Assembly: GCA_045645205.1 (NCBI GenBank)
Contig: JAZRIJ010000078.1
Location: 1-64,000, forward strand
Reading direction: 5' to 3'
From: RGIG1995 sp045645205
GTDB lineage: Bacteria > Bacillota > Clostridia > Oscillospirales > CAG-272
DNA length: 64,000 bases
The translations under genes were made by a program, and so were the position numbers. The notes below the pieces were generated by a model. That model saw nothing but the letters and a program-made list of their open reading frames with translations, made no database searches and was not told the DNA's origin. Within the stretch, counting starts at the first letter, position 1, and the number at the start of each line of letters is the position of its first letter. This document shows positions 43,042-51,088 of the stretch, in pieces.

Positions 43042-44112
43042 ATGGAATTTATGTCTGCAAGAGAAGCCGCTGATAAGTGGGGCATATCTCAAAGAAGAGT
43101 AGCAGTTTTGTGTTCAGAGCAAAGAATTGCTGAAGCGACTATGGTGGGTAATATGTGGATTATACCTACTTCGGCAGAAAAACCGATAGATGCAAGAAGT
43201 ACACGATACAACAAAAGTGAAGAAAAAGCTGTCAAACCGTTCTTGAAATGGGCAGGTGGTAAAGGTCAGCTCCTTAAAGAAATTGAACGCTATTATCCTT
43301 TTGCAGATGGTCATATTACAAAATATGCTGAGCCATTTGTAGGAGGCGGTGCTGTTTTATTTGACATACTTAGCAAATACGATTTAGAAGAAGTTTATAT
43401 TAGCGATATTAATGCTGAACTTATTAATACGTATCGCATTATTCGTGATGATATTAATGCACTGATAGAAATGCTTTACGCTATGCAGAATGATTTTATT
43501 CCGTTAGATACGGAAGAACGCAAAGCATATTATATGGAAAAGCGTGAGAATTTTAACGACTTAAAAGTCAATGGAAACGAGAATATCAATATTGAAAAAG
43601 CGGCATTGATGATTTTTCTTAATAAAACCTGTTTTAATGGTCTGTTCCGTGTAAATAAAAAAGGTTTGTTTAATGTTCCTATGGGAGCATATAAGAATCC
43701 TATGATTTGTGATGAAAACAACCTCAGAGCAGTATCCGAGAAATTGCAGAGAGTTACTATTGTATGTGGAGATTACAGAGAGTCGGCTGACTTTATTGAC
43801 GAAAATACATTTGTTTATTTTGATCCTCCATACAGACCTATTACCGATACAGCAAGTTTTACTGCATATACCGAGAACTTGTTTAATGACGAGGAACAAA
43901 TTGAACTTGCACGATTTGTTGATGATATGCATAGAAAAGGTGCAAAAGTCGTTATTAGTAATTCCGATCCAAAGAACTCAAATACAGAAGATGATTTCTT
44001 TGATAACATTTATTCAGCTCATAAAATCAAACGAGTTGAAGCAACACGAATGATTAACTGCCAAGCGCAAGCAAGAGGAAAAATTAAAGAGTTGCTTATT
44101 AGCAATTTTTAA
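43042..44112 (+). CDS. DNA adenine methylase (Dam/DpnM type) with N-terminal helix-turn-helix domain
   Basis: This 356-residue protein starts after CAGGAGGTTGTT. Residues 1-50 form a small HTH (MSAREAADKWGISQRRVAVL), seen in Clostridial proteins of excisionase/MerR type. The rest is a D12-class N6-adenine methylase: FLKWAGGKGQLLKEI (67-81, SAM site), EPFVGGGAVLFD and DPPY at 261-264. With the DpnII-type endonuclease downstream, GATC is the expected target. The fused HTH could bind the repeat over its own promoter and limit expression. Codon use is A/T-rich relative to the flanking chromosome. Confidence 0.88.
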   Translation: MEFMSAREAADKWGISQRRVAVLCSEQRIAEATMVGNMWIIPTSAEKPIDARSTRYNKSEEKAVKPFLKWAGGKGQLLKEIERYYPFADGHITKYAEPFVGGGAVLFDILSKYDLEEVYISDINAELINTYRIIRDDINALIEMLYAMQNDFIPLDTEERKAYYMEKRENFNDLKVNGNENINIEKAALMIFLNKTCFNGLFRVNKKGLFNVPMGAYKNPMICDENNLRAVSEKLQRVTIVCGDYRESADFIDENTFVYFDPPYRPITDTASFTAYTENLFNDEEQIELARFVDDMHRKGAKVVISNSDPKNSNTEDDFFDNIYSAHKIKRVEATRMINCQAQARGKIKELLISNF

Positions 44113-44123
44113 GGAGAATTGAT

Positions 44124-44660
44124 ATGGATATTAGAGAAGGTACTCAGCTTATAGAAAATGGCACGAAAAAGGCAATTATAGAATTTGTGTTCACCGATTA
44201 TATTATTTATGTTTTTCAAGGAAATTTATCTCAGTTTGATATTGTAATTAAATACAAAAAAGACGGAAAACGCATTAGAACGCCGAAGCATATCCATTGG
44301 GTAGTAGATATTTTGATGAAAATGCAAGGGAATGAAGAACTTGCAAAGAAGTATCTTTTAGCTATACAAAACTGTTGGAATACTTGTGTTCCTCTTTCAA
44401 ACAACGACTTTGAAACATTGAAGGGTTTAATTGAAAATGGCGAAAAAGATATTGAAATAGAACAGTATTTTGATCTGAATGCCTTTGGTGAATACGATGT
44501 TGAATTTCTGTATGTTTTAATGGAATTGTTAGCAGTGCAAGAAAAGACTAATAGAGCAGATGCCTATATGTTTGGTAAAATCATAGAGGAATTGCTTGAA
44601 GCTGACAGAGATATTTTCAAAATTATCTCTACGGCCGGATTTGGTGGAAGAAGGGGTTAA
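44124..44660 (+). CDS. Unknown protein between methylase and restriction endonuclease
   Basis: This 178-residue protein starts after AAGGAGAATTGAT, 11 bases after the methylase, and ends one base before the endonuclease start. It is soluble. The N-terminal half is beta-rich (KAIIEFVFTDYIIYVFQGNL) and the C-terminal half helical and acidic (LMELLAVQEKTNRADAYMFG). I do not recognise the family. Tight spacing within the RM operon suggests a role in the system, such as controlling or chaperoning the nuclease. It takes the place DpnA has in classical DpnII operons but shows no methylase motif. Confidence 0.7.
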   Translation: MDIREGTQLIENGTKKAIIEFVFTDYIIYVFQGNLSQFDIVIKYKKDGKRIRTPKHIHWVVDILMKMQGNEELAKKYLLAIQNCWNTCVPLSNNDFETLKGLIENGEKDIEIEQYFDLNAFGEYDVEFLYVLMELLAVQEKTNRADAYMFGKIIEELLEADRDIFKIISTAGFGGRRG

Positions 44661-44661
44661 T

Positions 44662-45543
44662 ATGTCAAATAGAGATTTTAATGCGTGGTTATCAAGCTTT
44701 CGTGATAGTATCGCAGATTATGGTTATTACATAGATTTTGAAAAGGTTCACAGAAACGTCGATAATATCAAGGTCGAACTTAATATCTTAAATTCTCTCA
44801 TCGGCTCTAAAAATATTGAGGCTGATTTTGAGAATTTGCTGAGAAAATATCCTGAAGTATTGAAGTGTATCCCTCTACTCTTAGCAGTTAGAGCAAATGA
44901 AATATACTGTCAGGATGAAAATGGTGGGCATTTATTCCAATTTGATTTTGGAAAGTATCCGCCGAACAGTCACGCTCATTACGAAAGATACAAATATTTT
45001 ATGCGGGAAACCGGATTGTTTGATTTGTTAGAAAATCATATCGTGAATAATTTGGTTGACTATGTAACGGGCGTTGAAACAGGTCTTGATTCCAACGGCC
45101 GCAAGAATCGTGGCGGTCACCTTATGGAAGATTTGGTCGAGAGCTTTATTCAAAAAGCAGGTTTCTTAAAAGGTGTTAATTACTTCAAGGAAATGTATAT
45201 ACACCAAATTACAGACAAATGGAACATAGATTTATCCGCTATTTCCAACCAAGGCAAGATGGAAAAACGCTTTGATTTTGTCGTTAATACACCAAATATG
45301 ATCTACGGTATTGAAACTAACTTCTATGGAAGCGGCGGTAGTAAGTTGAACGAAACTGCACGAAGTTATAAAACTCTTGCGTGGGAAACTGAAGAAATCG
45401 ACGGTTTTACATTCGTTTGGTTTACCGATGGAAAAGGATGGACAAGTGCACGAAACAACCTCGAAGAAACTTTTGATGTTATGCAGCACATCTACAACAT
45501 TAAGGATTTGGAAGATGGTGTAATTAGCGAGGTTTTTAAATAA
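44662..45543 (+). CDS. Type II restriction endonuclease, DpnII family
   Basis: The ATG after GAAGAAGGGGTTAAT gives 293 residues, the usual size; a longer frame overlaps the upstream gene. Features are RNRGGHLMEDLVESF-type block (about 149-163; KNRGGHLMEDL), KRFDFVVNTPNMIYGIETNF (about 204-223) with the D...E-x-N nuclease pattern, and YKTLAWETEEIDGFTFVWFT. DpnII enzymes cut unmethylated GATC. With the Dam-type enzyme it forms a complete restriction-modification pair. Confidence 0.88.
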   Translation: MSNRDFNAWLSSFRDSIADYGYYIDFEKVHRNVDNIKVELNILNSLIGSKNIEADFENLLRKYPEVLKCIPLLLAVRANEIYCQDENGGHLFQFDFGKYPPNSHAHYERYKYFMRETGLFDLLENHIVNNLVDYVTGVETGLDSNGRKNRGGHLMEDLVESFIQKAGFLKGVNYFKEMYIHQITDKWNIDLSAISNQGKMEKRFDFVVNTPNMIYGIETNFYGSGGSKLNETARSYKTLAWETEEIDGFTFVWFTDGKGWTSARNNLEETFDVMQHIYNIKDLEDGVISEVFK

Positions 45544-46289
45544 TGGCAAAGAAAATAACAAAATGGGAGCCGGAAGATTTTGAGTTAGAAATGACTACAC
45601 ATTGGTCTTTTCCAAAACGTGGTGATTGGGCGACACACGATGCGAAATGGCGTGGTAATTGGTCGCCATATATCCCTCGAAACATTCTGCTCCGCTATTC
45701 AAAAGAGAACGATTTGGTTCTCGATCAGTTTGCGGGTGGTGGTACTACCCTTGTAGAAGCGAAATTACTAAACAGAAACATTATCGGTGTAGATGTTAAT
45801 GATGTTGCTCTTGCTCGTTGTAAAGAAAAAACTGCATTTGAACACGAAGGTGCAAACGGTAAAGTGTATCTTCATAAGGGTGATGCACGAAATCTTGATT
45901 TCGTGCCAGATAATAGCATTGATTTGATCTGTACCCACCCACCTTATGCTGATATTATTCAATACAGCGAATATATTCCTGAAGATTTATCTTTGTTAAA
46001 GGTAAAAGATTTTCTTGAGGAAATGAAAAAGGTTGCTTCAGAGAGCTACCGTGTTTTAAAAAAGGACAAGTTCTGTGCAGTTCTTATGGGTGATACACGC
46101 CAAAAAGGTCATATGATACCGATGTCATTTAATGTAATGCATATATTTGAAGAAGCAGGTTTTAAGTTGAAAGAACTGATTATCAAAGAACAACATAATT
46201 GTAAGGCAACAGGATATTGGAAAACCAATAGTGTAAAATATAATTTTTTGCTTATAGCACACGAGTATTTGTTCGTGTTTAGAAAATAG
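45543..46289 (+). CDS. Second DNA methyltransferase (N4/N6 family, TxHPPY type)
   Basis: This 248-residue protein starts inside the stop of the nuclease gene (TAATG). The SAM-binding motif DQFAGGGTTLVEAKLLNRNI (61-80) precedes the catalytic motif THPPYADIIQYS (131-142), a variant of (D/N)PPY. The order is that of gamma-type N6-adenine or N4-cytosine methylases. No target-recognition domain is obvious, so specificity may come from a partner, perhaps the ParB-fold protein downstream. It could instead be a DpnA-like second GATC methylase, but the motif class differs. Confidence 0.8.
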   Translation: MAKKITKWEPEDFELEMTTHWSFPKRGDWATHDAKWRGNWSPYIPRNILLRYSKENDLVLDQFAGGGTTLVEAKLLNRNIIGVDVNDVALARCKEKTAFEHEGANGKVYLHKGDARNLDFVPDNSIDLICTHPPYADIIQYSEYIPEDLSLLKVKDFLEEMKKVASESYRVLKKDKFCAVLMGDTRQKGHMIPMSFNVMHIFEEAGFKLKELIIKEQHNCKATGYWKTNSVKYNFLLIAHEYLFVFRK

Positions 46290-46299
46290 GAGGGTTAAA

Positions 46300-47745
46300 A
46301 TGAGAGAGTACGAATATAAGGTTATATCAATCAACGAACTATATGTAAATCCTGAAAACTATAGATATATAAACGATGCGGATGATGAAATAGATGCAAT
46401 AATTTGTATGTTCAATGTTGTTACTGGCGCACCAACAAAAGAAATGTTAAACTTATCAAAGGATATTGTTGAAGATGGTTTAAACCCTTTTGAAATGCCT
46501 ATCGTTTGCTTTGATGATGATTTAAAAAAATATGTTGTGTACGAAGGCAATAGGCGTGTCACCTGTATAAAATTGATGACACAATACAAGAATAACGACA
46601 GAATATTGGAAAAAGTGTCGTTTGTAAGCGAAATATATAAACTTGAATGCAGCATCAATGAAATCCAATGTGTTGTTTATAATAAAGCTGATGATGCAAA
46701 ACACTTTTTATATAAAATTCATCAAGATGTTAATGGTGGTATTGGGCGTAAACAATGGGATTACCAAGCAAAAATGAAAGCGGAGGCTGCTATAGGAAAT
46801 AAAAGTAGAGCGTACTCTATAGTAGAGTTTTTGAAAGAAAATCCCAAGACAGATACATCATTGGTAAAAGCGATGGATACAAATCGCTGGATATCAAAAT
46901 TAGAAAGAGTAGTAGGCTTTGCCAAATTTAAAGAAGTATACAACATAACGTTTGATTCTAGCAATTCCATAGTATATAAAGATACAGAAGAGCAAGTATT
47001 ACTAATGCTATCAAAACTAGTATCTGATTTAATATGCAATTCTGCTACCGACAATTTTAGATTCAAAAAAGATTTTGATAATTATGTAGGCAACCTTGCA
47101 GATGAATTTAAAACACAAGTTAAGGAAACACCTACCAATCAAGAACAATCTGTCACATATGTATCTAAAAATAAGGAAAACGACAGAAAGGTATCTACAC
47201 AAGATATTCAATCAGAAAATGATACCAATAACAGCAACAATGAATCTGTAGTTGATGAACTTCCGGCAACCGGCGAGCCTCGTCGCTTAACGAGAAAAAC
47301 CTTAATTGAAAAAGCTGCTTTGCAACTTGGCAAAAAATATGCAGATGCTGACTATGAATGTTTGAATGAAAAAGGTAAGCAAATATTACTTGAATTAGAA
47401 TCTCTAAACATTAAAGAATTTCCGTTTGCATCGGCTGCGTTATGCAGAGCTTTATTGGAATGTGTTTTGAAACTATGGATTGATGCTGAAGGCGGGGTTT
47501 CTTTCAATTCTAATACTTTGCCCAGTACATATAATGGATGTCTAAATGTTCTTAGAACAAAGAATATTATAGATAATAAAGAACATAGCGTATTGAAAGC
47601 ACAAGTAAATAAAGAGGACTATATCACTTTGTTAAATACTTGGATTCATTCAGATACAAGTGCTTGCGTTTCTGAAACCAATCTCGTTAGCGGATGGAAA
47701 AACACAAGACTGTTAATTGAGAAATATATAGATACCCATAAATAG
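46300..47745 (+). CDS. ParB/sulfiredoxin-fold protein with C-terminal helical domain, defence-type
   Basis: This 481-residue protein starts after AGGAGGGTTAAA. The N-terminal domain has ParB boxes: SINELYVNPENYRY (about 10-23) and VVYEGNRRVTCIKLM (about 79-93), where GNRR replaces the usual GERR/GHRR. It is followed by an all-helical middle with a Ser/Asn-rich linker (about 270-325). The C-terminal 150 residues (FASAALCRALLECVLKLWID, LLNTWIHSD) resemble helical domains of anti-phage proteins. ParB folds can bind or hydrolyse CTP or cut DNA. It is probably the effector or guide of the methylase-radical SAM module. It is visibly more AT-rich than the chromosome. Confidence 0.65.
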   Translation: MREYEYKVISINELYVNPENYRYINDADDEIDAIICMFNVVTGAPTKEMLNLSKDIVEDGLNPFEMPIVCFDDDLKKYVVYEGNRRVTCIKLMTQYKNNDRILEKVSFVSEIYKLECSINEIQCVVYNKADDAKHFLYKIHQDVNGGIGRKQWDYQAKMKAEAAIGNKSRAYSIVEFLKENPKTDTSLVKAMDTNRWISKLERVVGFAKFKEVYNITFDSSNSIVYKDTEEQVLLMLSKLVSDLICNSATDNFRFKKDFDNYVGNLADEFKTQVKETPTNQEQSVTYVSKNKENDRKVSTQDIQSENDTNNSNNESVVDELPATGEPRRLTRKTLIEKAALQLGKKYADADYECLNEKGKQILLELESLNIKEFPFASAALCRALLECVLKLWIDAEGGVSFNSNTLPSTYNGCLNVLRTKNIIDNKEHSVLKAQVNKEDYITLLNTWIHSDTSACVSETNLVSGWKNTRLLIEKYIDTHK

Positions 47746-47767
47746 TGAAATGAGATGGAATGTATAA

Positions 47768-49180
47768 ATGGATATTCTTTTAGTTGAAGCTGATTATAAA
47801 AATAAATATCCTCCTTTAGGGTTGATGAAAATTAGTGCTTATCACAAGAGCGTAGGAGATAATGTTATTTTCGTAAAAGGAAAAAATAAGGAACTTAAAT
47901 CAAAAAAGTGGGATAGAATTTATATTACTACTTTATTTACATTTTATTGGAAAAAAACTATAGAAACGATCAAATATTATTACAAATCTGTTGAGCAACC
48001 CGGTAATATTTATGTTGGTGGTATTTTGGCTACATTATTAGAGCAAGAACTTAGAAGTGAGCCTGAAATTAAAGGAATTACTATTATGTCTGGGTTATTA
48101 GATAAGTCTAATATGTTAGGCCACGAGCTTGTTCCTATAGATCGTATAACACCAGATTATTCTATAATTAGCAAGGATAACAACCCTTATCTTGAATATG
48201 AATATGAAGTACAAAATGCCTATATTACATCAACAACAAAAGGCTGTATAAGAAAATGTGCTTTTTGTGCTGTAAGTGTTTTAGAACCAAAATATTGTGA
48301 ATATCTTGATATTAAAGGTCAAATTAAAGAAATTAATACTTTATATGGAGAAAAGCGTGATTTGATGCTAATGGATAATAATATACTGGCATCAAGCAGA
48401 TTGACTGAAATAGTAGATGATTTAGTTTCTTTGGGTTTTGAAAGAAACAATAAATCATACAGAAAAGTTCAAGGTAAACGAGTTGTTCATCAAAATAGAA
48501 GAGTTGATTTTAATCAAGGTATTGATGCAAGATTGTTAACAGAAGATAAGATGGCACAATTGGCAAGATTGGAGATTCATCCATTAAGAATCGCATTTGA
48601 TCATGCTGATGAAGAAAATGTTAAGATATATGTAAGAGCACAAAAACTTGCTGCAAAATATAAAATAAAGACTCTTTCAAATTACATACTTTTTAATTTT
48701 AATGACACACCTAAAGAATTGTATGATAGACTTAAAATTAACATTGAATTAAATGAAGAATTTAATTTGCAAGGTTTAGAAACGAGCATTTGGTCTTTTC
48801 CTATGAAATATATGCCTATCTCTGGGGAACATTGCAAAGATAGAAAATATGTGGGAAAACATTGGAATTCAAAAATGTTAAGAGGAGTTCAGTGTATATT
48901 AAATGCAACTCATGCTGTTGTAGGTCCCAAAAAGGATTATTTTGAACTTGCTTTCGGACGCAATTATGATGAATTTATAGAGTTGATTTATATGCCCGAG
49001 TTATATATAACAAAAAGAAAACAGAACTCTGCTCAAATTAATAAATGGAAAACCAATTTTAAAAAATTGTCGCAAACAGAAAGAGAAGAGTTTATATCTT
49101 TAATAAAAAACAATTCATTTCCTAAATTAGATATTAAAAATCCTATTATACGAGACTTGTATGAATGCTATTATAAATAA
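47768..49180 (+). CDS. Radical SAM enzyme, unassigned function
   Basis: This 470-residue protein has the radical SAM cluster motif C160xxxC164xxC167 (GCIRKCAFCAV) and conserved blocks LMLMDNNILAS and FNQGIDARLLTEDKMAQLAR. The N-terminus (YPPLGLMKISAYHK) looks like a B12-binding-type domain, but the DxHxxG cobalamin motif is absent. The C-terminal part has no recognised domain. It starts 22 bases after the ParB-fold gene with a weak site. Position after a methylase and ParB-fold protein suggests DNA or nucleotide modification, though tRNA or peptide modification is possible. It is very AT-rich, consistent with transfer. Confidence 0.75.
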   Translation: MDILLVEADYKNKYPPLGLMKISAYHKSVGDNVIFVKGKNKELKSKKWDRIYITTLFTFYWKKTIETIKYYYKSVEQPGNIYVGGILATLLEQELRSEPEIKGITIMSGLLDKSNMLGHELVPIDRITPDYSIISKDNNPYLEYEYEVQNAYITSTTKGCIRKCAFCAVSVLEPKYCEYLDIKGQIKEINTLYGEKRDLMLMDNNILASSRLTEIVDDLVSLGFERNNKSYRKVQGKRVVHQNRRVDFNQGIDARLLTEDKMAQLARLEIHPLRIAFDHADEENVKIYVRAQKLAAKYKIKTLSNYILFNFNDTPKELYDRLKINIELNEEFNLQGLETSIWSFPMKYMPISGEHCKDRKYVGKHWNSKMLRGVQCILNATHAVVGPKKDYFELAFGRNYDEFIELIYMPELYITKRKQNSAQINKWKTNFKKLSQTEREEFISLIKNNSFPKLDIKNPIIRDLYECYYK

Positions 49181-49316
49181 GCTTAATCACGGGTGATCTA
49201 TTCCCGAAAAAACAGGTTTAATAGGGAAGATTTATACTATTATATCATCTGTTAATTTTTACGTTCTAATAAAGGATATTGTTAACTCGAAAATTGTTTT
49301 TATTTATAAAAACCAC

Positions 49317-49346
49317 TTGACAAACGAATGTTCTATCGTGTATACT
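49317..49346 (+). promoter_or_regulatory. Promoter of the island's structured RNA
   Basis: TTGACA, 18 bases, TATACT. Confidence 0.8.
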
Positions 49347-49352
49347 GAAATA

Positions 49353-49613
49353 CCCTCATAGAGGGAATACAACTGAATATGATGTCCTCGTAGAGGTATA
49401 GTTAGGTACAAGTCCGCTATACCGCCGGCGATCTCTTTTGAGAAAGCCGTGACTCGCCACCGTGAATTTTTTGTACTGTTTAAGGTGGAGTTGAGCCGAC
49501 ACAAACAGTATGGTCTTTTGAATTAATTCAAAGCCGTTATGTATGAGCATCTGATTTGAAGCGAGAGCTAAACGCTCCCGTCGATGATTAGTGTTGATAC
49601 ATAACGGCTTTTT
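49353..49613 (+). ncRNA. Structured RNA of the mobile element, with own promoter and terminator
   Basis: From the predicted start the RNA shows successive helices: CCCTC/GAGGG, CCTC/GAGG, GGTATAG/CTATACC, GGCG/CGCC around ATCTCTTTTGAGA, TACTGTTT/AAACAGTA, and a terminal long stem AAGCCGTTATGTAT/ATACATAACGGCTT before T3. No ribosome-binding site with a long frame is present. It precedes the parB-like gene by about 340 bases. It may be an element-specific regulatory or countertranscribed RNA; no named class was recognised. Confidence 0.6.
49531..49613 (+). terminator. Terminator of the island's structured RNA
   Basis: A perfect 14-base stem AAGCCGTTATGTAT/ATACATAACGGCTT encloses a branched loop and is followed by TTTG. 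The remainder, 49614-49956, has no gene; it is a leader for the parB-like gene. Confidence 0.8.
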
Positions 49614-49956
49614 GTCTTTTCTCGGACTACTTAGCCGAAATATGAATGTGACATATAACCTCAGTTGCACTTTGAAAATTGAATACCCGTTACCGAATGT
49701 AGATACTACGCTAAGACCTCATAAAGAGCGAGCGAAAACGATGTGTAGCAAGATGCTATGGGTTAGGAATTAACGGACATTCGGGAGAACGGCAAAGCGC
49801 CTAATAGGAGTAATTAACCTCGAACAGGCTCGGAGTAATTGCATCATCTTAGCGAGCAGACTGTTTGTACTCCTATCGGCGCAAAACAGTACTCGTTAGG
49901 GATATCCCTAAAACCCAATTCTACGAAATCAAACAAAGAAAGGAGATCAAAATCTA

Positions 49957-50851
49957 TGACACAGTATGAAATCCCAAACGAAAGCAAAAAGAAAAAATCC
50001 GCCCGTATCCCCATAGATAAGCTACACGATTTTGACGGTCATCCGTACAAGGTCACAGACAATGAGGATATGGACAAGCTTGTAGAAAGTATTAAGTCGC
50101 AAGGCATTATCTCGCCCTTAATAGTAAGGCAGAAAGATAACACAACCGATGAATACGAAGTAATAGCGGGACACCGAAGATTGCACGCAAGTAAAAGGGT
50201 GGGACTGATGGTTGTACCCGCCTTAATTTATCCCTATACCAAACCCGAAGCGGCGATTGCCGTTGTGGACAGCAACCTACACAGAGAACGGATATTGCCG
50301 AGCGAAAAAGCCTTTGCTTACAAAATGAAAATGGAGGCTTTGAAAGAGCAAGGCAAACGAACCGATTTAACCTCGTCGCAAGTTGCGACAAAGTCGGATA
50401 CCGCTACTGAGATCGGCAAGGCAGCAAACGAAAGCCGTGACCAAGTGTTTCGGTATATCCGTTTAACCAATCTTATCCCCGAACTGTTACAGCTTGTGGA
50501 TGAAGAACGAATCGCACTTACTCCTGCTGTGGAACTGTCCTATCTTGTCGAGCAGGAGCAGTACGATTTAATGAGTACATTGATAGTGAGGACTGCACTC
50601 CGTCACTCTCACAGGCAGTACGGCTAAAGAAATTATCCCAAGCAGGTCAGCTTAATGCGGATAAGATCTTCGCCGTTATGAGCGAAGAAAAGGTAAATCA
50701 AAAGGAACGCATCAGTTTTCCTTTTGAAGATGTCCGCCGTTTCTTCCCTAAAAGTTATACCCAAAAAGATGTATATAATGCAATCCTAAAGCTCATTGGC
50801 GAAGATTATAAACGCCGTGAGCGAGCAAGAAAAAATCGTGATGAAAGGTAA
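49957..50851 (+). pseudogene. ParB-like partition/regulatory gene of the mobile element, frameshifted
   Basis: The ATG follows AAAGGAGATCAAAATCT. The product has an N-terminal ParB domain (IPIDKLHDFDGHPYKVTDNE; YEVIAGHRRLHASKRVGL) and an HTH region (SSQVATKSDTATEIGKAANE). The frame breaks near 50575-50580. After the break the +1 frame continues SEDCTPSLSQAVRLKKLSQA and on to KRRERARKNRDER with TAA at 50849. One missing base explains it; intact relatives run straight through. It is either a real inactivation or a sequencing error. ParB-like proteins maintain or regulate integrative elements. Confidence 0.8.
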
Positions 50852-50860
50852 TGAAGTATT

Positions 50861-51088
50861 ATGAAATTTATATGTGGTCTTGCACAACAAGAAAATGAGT
50901 ATGTGATAAACGGAGTCAAGTATATCGTCGGTTCGTCATTTATGACTTCTAAAGTTAAAAATCATCCGACAATTACCGACCGTTTCAAAAGAATTGTAAC
51001 AAGTGATTTCGTACCTTTGACGGATGAATCACCACCGAGTAAAATGGCAGTAGAATATGTGTGTTCGACTGCCGGGAAGGAGGACTAA
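50861..51088 (+). CDS. Small mobile-element protein before the recombinase
   Basis: This 75-residue protein reads MKFICGLAQQENEYVINGVK at the start and PLTDESPPSKMAVEYVCSTA near the end. Its TAA lies directly against the recombinase ATG, so the two are coupled. The same arrangement is common in elements carrying this recombinase type. It may control recombination direction; no domain is recognised. Confidence 0.65.
   Translation: MKFICGLAQQENEYVINGVKYIVGSSFMTSKVKNHPTITDRFKRIVTSDFVPLTDESPPSKMAVEYVCSTAGKED

Noticed and set aside
47768..49180. Viperin-like antiviral radical SAM enzyme
   Set aside because: Length and layout differ: the cluster motif is at residue 160 after a B12-type N-terminal region, and viperin-specific motifs are not visible.
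49304..49670. Minus-strand short frames in the RNA region before parB
   Set aside because: They have no start sites, and the plus-strand promoter, helices and terminator explain the sequence better.
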